From Roseimaritima sp. (GTDB lineage: Bacteria > Planctomycetota > Planctomycetia > Pirellulales > Pirellulaceae), in the NCBI GenBank assembly GCA_007124075.1, contig SLFV01000591.1:1-7242 (forward strand): a stretch of 7,242 bases of DNA, read 5' to 3'. Each line of letters begins with the position of its first letter. Position 1 is the first letter of the stretch. The notes under the pieces are model-generated. The model was not told the origin of the DNA, did no database searches, and saw nothing but the letters and a program-made list of their open reading frames with translations. The translations under genes were made by a program, and so were the position numbers. This document shows positions 4,933 through 7,242 of this stretch, piece after piece.

Positions 4933-7242
4933 ACAGACCATTCCAAGTCACAGCCAGGTTACGACTGGCGTTCGGTGCGGCTGGCATTGTGACCAGTTGC
5001 ATCCTGGTGGCGATTTTTTTCGATCTCTTACCTGACGAACGGATTGCGATAGCCAAAGGACGCGCGGAACTTTGTGAGGCGATCGCGGTCTACAGCACCG
5101 CGATTTTGTCTTACGACGATTATTCGTCGCTGGAATCTTGTCTGCTGGCTCTTGCTGCGGAACACGAGCAGATCCGATCGATCGCGATCCGCCAAAGCGA
5201 TGGGAGGCTTCTGTGTGGTTCCAGTCAACATCACTTGTACTGGAACCTGCTTCCTGACGATGCGTCGACCTGCGATCAGATCCGTGTTCCCTTGCTTTCG
5301 GATTCAGGACAATGGGGGACCGTCGAAGTCAGCTTTTCCCAATTGCGCGGCCAGGGACTGTGGGGTTGGTTGGGGGATCGAACGGTTTTATTTCCCATGC
5401 TGATCGGCGCAGGAAGCTGTCTGATCTTTTGGTTTTATTTCGCAAAAATGCTCCGACAACTTGACCCCAATGCAGCCGTGCCAGGTCGTGTACGCGAGGC
5501 ATTGGATGTGCTGGCAGAGGGATTGGTGCTTATTGATGAAAAACATACGATCCGTTTTGCGAATCGAGTTTTTAGCGATTTGCTTCAGTTGCCCACTGAT
5601 AAGCTGCTGGGACGAAGGATTGAGCAGTTACCTTGGTGCGACCCGGAAGTCGATCATTCAGGGATATCCCTCTCACCTCCTTGGGTACTGGCCTTGACCC
5701 AGGGATCGGTAGTGGTTGGGCATATGTTGGATATCATGGATGCCAACAATCACAGACGGTCGTTCAATGTTAGTTGTTCGCCTGTTTTGGGGTCTGAAGG
5801 TAAGGTGCGCGGTGTCATGATCTGTTGCGATGATGTGACTCATTTGGAAGAAATCAAAGTCCAACTGCGCACCGCGCGTGATCAAGCGAACGCGGCCAGT
5901 GCAGCAAAGAGCGCGTTCGTAGCAAACATGAGTCACGAGATTCGCACGCCGCTCAATGCGGTCCTAGGTTTTGCGGACGTGCTCCGTCGTGGGATGGTAC
6001 AAAGCCGAGATGAAGAAGTAGAGTACCTGAATATGATCCATCGCAGCGGTCAGCATTTGTTAGGACTGATCAATGATATCCTGGATCTCTCCAAAATCGA
6101 AGCGGGCAGTCTGCAGGTGGAGCGGATCGACTGTCACCCCCACGAGATCGCTCAGGATGTTGTCTCCGTGTTGTCACAGAAGGCACAAGAAAAGAATCTG
6201 GAGCTGCGGATTGAACTGGAAAGTGAGTTGCCAGATACGCTCCAGTCCGATCCGACGAAACTGCGGCAGATCATGATGAACTTGACAAGCAATGCCATCA
6301 AGTTTACGGAGCAAGGTCGGGTCACCATTGGGGTGCGTTTGGTGCGCGGCAAACAACCGGAGCTTCTTGTCTCGGTTTGCGATACTGGGATTGGAATGAC
6401 GCCGGAACAACAAAAAAAGATTTTCCTGGCTTTCCAGCAGGCCGACGAGTCGACGACACGTCGGTTCGGCGGGACCGGATTGGGCCTGGCGATCAGTCGG
6501 CAGTTCGCCGAAGCACTGGGGGGGTCACTGACGGTAACCAGCGAGCATCAGAAAGGCAGTGTCTTCCTCTTGCGCATTCCCACGGGGTCCCTGCGGCGAA
6601 CCCGACTGCTTTCAGTCTCCGAGCTTTCACGACTGCAACAGTCATCGAATCGGGACGAGAAGCGGATGGACACGGTCGATTTGGCCGGGGCTTCAATCCT
6701 AGTCGTTGATGATGGCGAGGAGAATCGGCGGCTGTTGCAACTGGTTTTGGCCCGATCCGGGGCGACGGTGGCAACTGGATGCGATGGGCGTGAAGCGTTG
6801 CGGGAGCTGGCGGACCACCCCGTTGACCTGATTTTAATGGATATGCAAATGCCTGAATTGGACGGCTACCAAGCCACACGGTTGATTCGCCAGGCCGGTT
6901 CCGATGTTCCGATCATCGGCTTGACGGGCAACGCGCTTAAGGGGGATCGCGAACGGTGTTTTGAGGCCGGCTGCAATGCGTTTCACGTCAAGCCATTCAA
7001 TATCGATCAATTGCTGCGGACGATCCTCGCTTTAATTGAAACCGAGCGTAATGGCGAGGCAACGGCTGCTGAGACGACGCCCCGCGATCGTATTCCCGCC
7101 CCACGGAAAGCGACTCCCGTCTGTACGATTCCGGATCCCATCAGCACGACTTTGCCGATGGATGATCCTGAGTTTCGCGAGATTGTTACGGATTTTGCCC
7201 CCCGTCTAGAAGCAAATTTTCAAAAGATGCGCAATGCGGCAA
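4929..7242 (+). CDS. Hybrid sensor histidine kinase (TM-sensor-TM-PAS-HisKA-HATPase-REC-HPt), 3' end beyond window
   Basis: This inner-membrane kinase with an internal phosphorelay is open for 771 codons with no stop before the edge. TM1 is at about 13-34 and TM2 at about 153-172; between them lies a periplasmic sensor of about 118 residues that contains Cys49, 71, 96 and 115. A PAS domain covers about 188-306 (AEGLVLIDE, ANRVFSDLL). HisKA has FVANMSHEIRTPLN with phospho-acceptor His336. HATPase (about 436-553) shows the N box NLTSNAIKFT (N451, N455), the G1 box DTGIGM (D485) and the G2 box FGGTGLGLAIS (513-523). The receiver (about 588-703) has the acidic pair D594/D595, phospho-acceptor D638 in LMDMQMP, T666 and K688. 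A linker then leads to MDDPEFREIV (744-753), which resembles the opening of HPt domains; the HPt His is not reached. All catalytic residues seen are intact, so it should be active. It overlaps the upstream gene by 4 nt and probably receives its signal through that product or the same compartment. The target regulator is not in view. Confidence 0.95.
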   Translation, partial: MNRPFQVTARLRLAFGAAGIVTSCILVAIFFDLLPDERIAIAKGRAELCEAIAVYSTAILSYDDYSSLESCLLALAAEHEQIRSIAIRQSDGRLLCGSSQHHLYWNLLPDDASTCDQIRVPLLSDSGQWGTVEVSFSQLRGQGLWGWLGDRTVLFPMLIGAGSCLIFWFYFAKMLRQLDPNAAVPGRVREALDVLAEGLVLIDEKHTIRFANRVFSDLLQLPTDKLLGRRIEQLPWCDPEVDHSGISLSPPWVLALTQGSVVVGHMLDIMDANNHRRSFNVSCSPVLGSEGKVRGVMICCDDVTHLEEIKVQLRTARDQANAASAAKSAFVANMSHEIRTPLNAVLGFADVLRRGMVQSRDEEVEYLNMIHRSGQHLLGLINDILDLSKIEAGSLQVERIDCHPHEIAQDVVSVLSQKAQEKNLELRIELESELPDTLQSDPTKLRQIMMNLTSNAIKFTEQGRVTIGVRLVRGKQPELLVSVCDTGIGMTPEQQKKIFLAFQQADESTTRRFGGTGLGLAISRQFAEALGGSLTVTSEHQKGSVFLLRIPTGSLRRTRLLSVSELSRLQQSSNRDEKRMDTVDLAGASILVVDDGEENRRLLQLVLARSGATVATGCDGREALRELADHPVDLILMDMQMPELDGYQATRLIRQAGSDVPIIGLTGNALKGDRERCFEAGCNAFHVKPFNIDQLLRTILALIETERNGEATAAETTPRDRIPAPRKATPVCTIPDPISTTLPMDDPEFREIVTDFAPRLEANFQKMRNAA

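Noticed and set aside
4856..5035. A strong GGAGGAGG sequence (about 4845-4852) just before ATG 4856, opening a 59-codon frame across the gene junction.
   Set aside because: The frame is not that of the kinase, its product is Arg/Ser-rich without any recognisable feature, and it overlaps two well-supported genes. The purine run encodes Glu-Glu-Asp of the acidic tail, so the match is probably chance.
1..7242. CRISPR array, tRNA/rRNA, insertion sequence or phage gene.
   Set aside because: No spaced identical repeats, tRNA-like cloverleaf, transposase motifs or terminal inverted repeats were seen; two large chromosomal-type genes fill the window from 403 on.

Overview
The window looks like planctomycete chromosome, probably from the Pirellula/Rhodopirellula side of the phylum. 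The main reason is the motif LEPRVLLSA near the N-terminus of the large protein, the hallmark of the Planctomycetes-associated LEPR-XLL domain. Moderate GC content, weak Shine-Dalgarno signals and a giant mosaic surface protein fit this. The assignment rests on recognition by eye, not on a search.

Layout. Positions 1-402 hold no gene I can recognise; the only feature there is a 9-bp tandem repeat at 118-135. Positions 403-4932 (+) encode one 1509-residue envelope protein. In order it carries a LEPR-XLL segment, a DUF4347 domain, a Gly-rich parallel beta-helix closing in a choice-of-anchor-Q-like segment, a six-bladed YWTD (LDL-receptor-type) beta-propeller, a PKD-like domain, two cadherin-like domains, a Pro-Glu hinge, a long Ser/Gln-rich linker and a C-terminal membrane segment with a short acidic tail. 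Positions 4929-7242 (+) encode a hybrid sensor histidine kinase that runs off the right edge: TM1, a periplasmic sensor, TM2, PAS, HisKA, HATPase, a receiver and the start of an HPt domain.

The two genes overlap by 4 nt (ATGA), so they are almost certainly co-transcribed and probably translationally coupled. The first product is a large beta-rich, adhesin-like protein anchored at its C-terminus. The second is a membrane kinase with a small periplasmic sensor and a full internal phosphorelay. My main inference is that they form one functional unit, in which the surface protein presents or relays an extracellular cue (contact, glycan, calcium or proteolytic state) to the kinase. The sequence shows the linkage and the architectures; it does not show the interaction. 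The output regulator, if there is one, would lie beyond the right edge.
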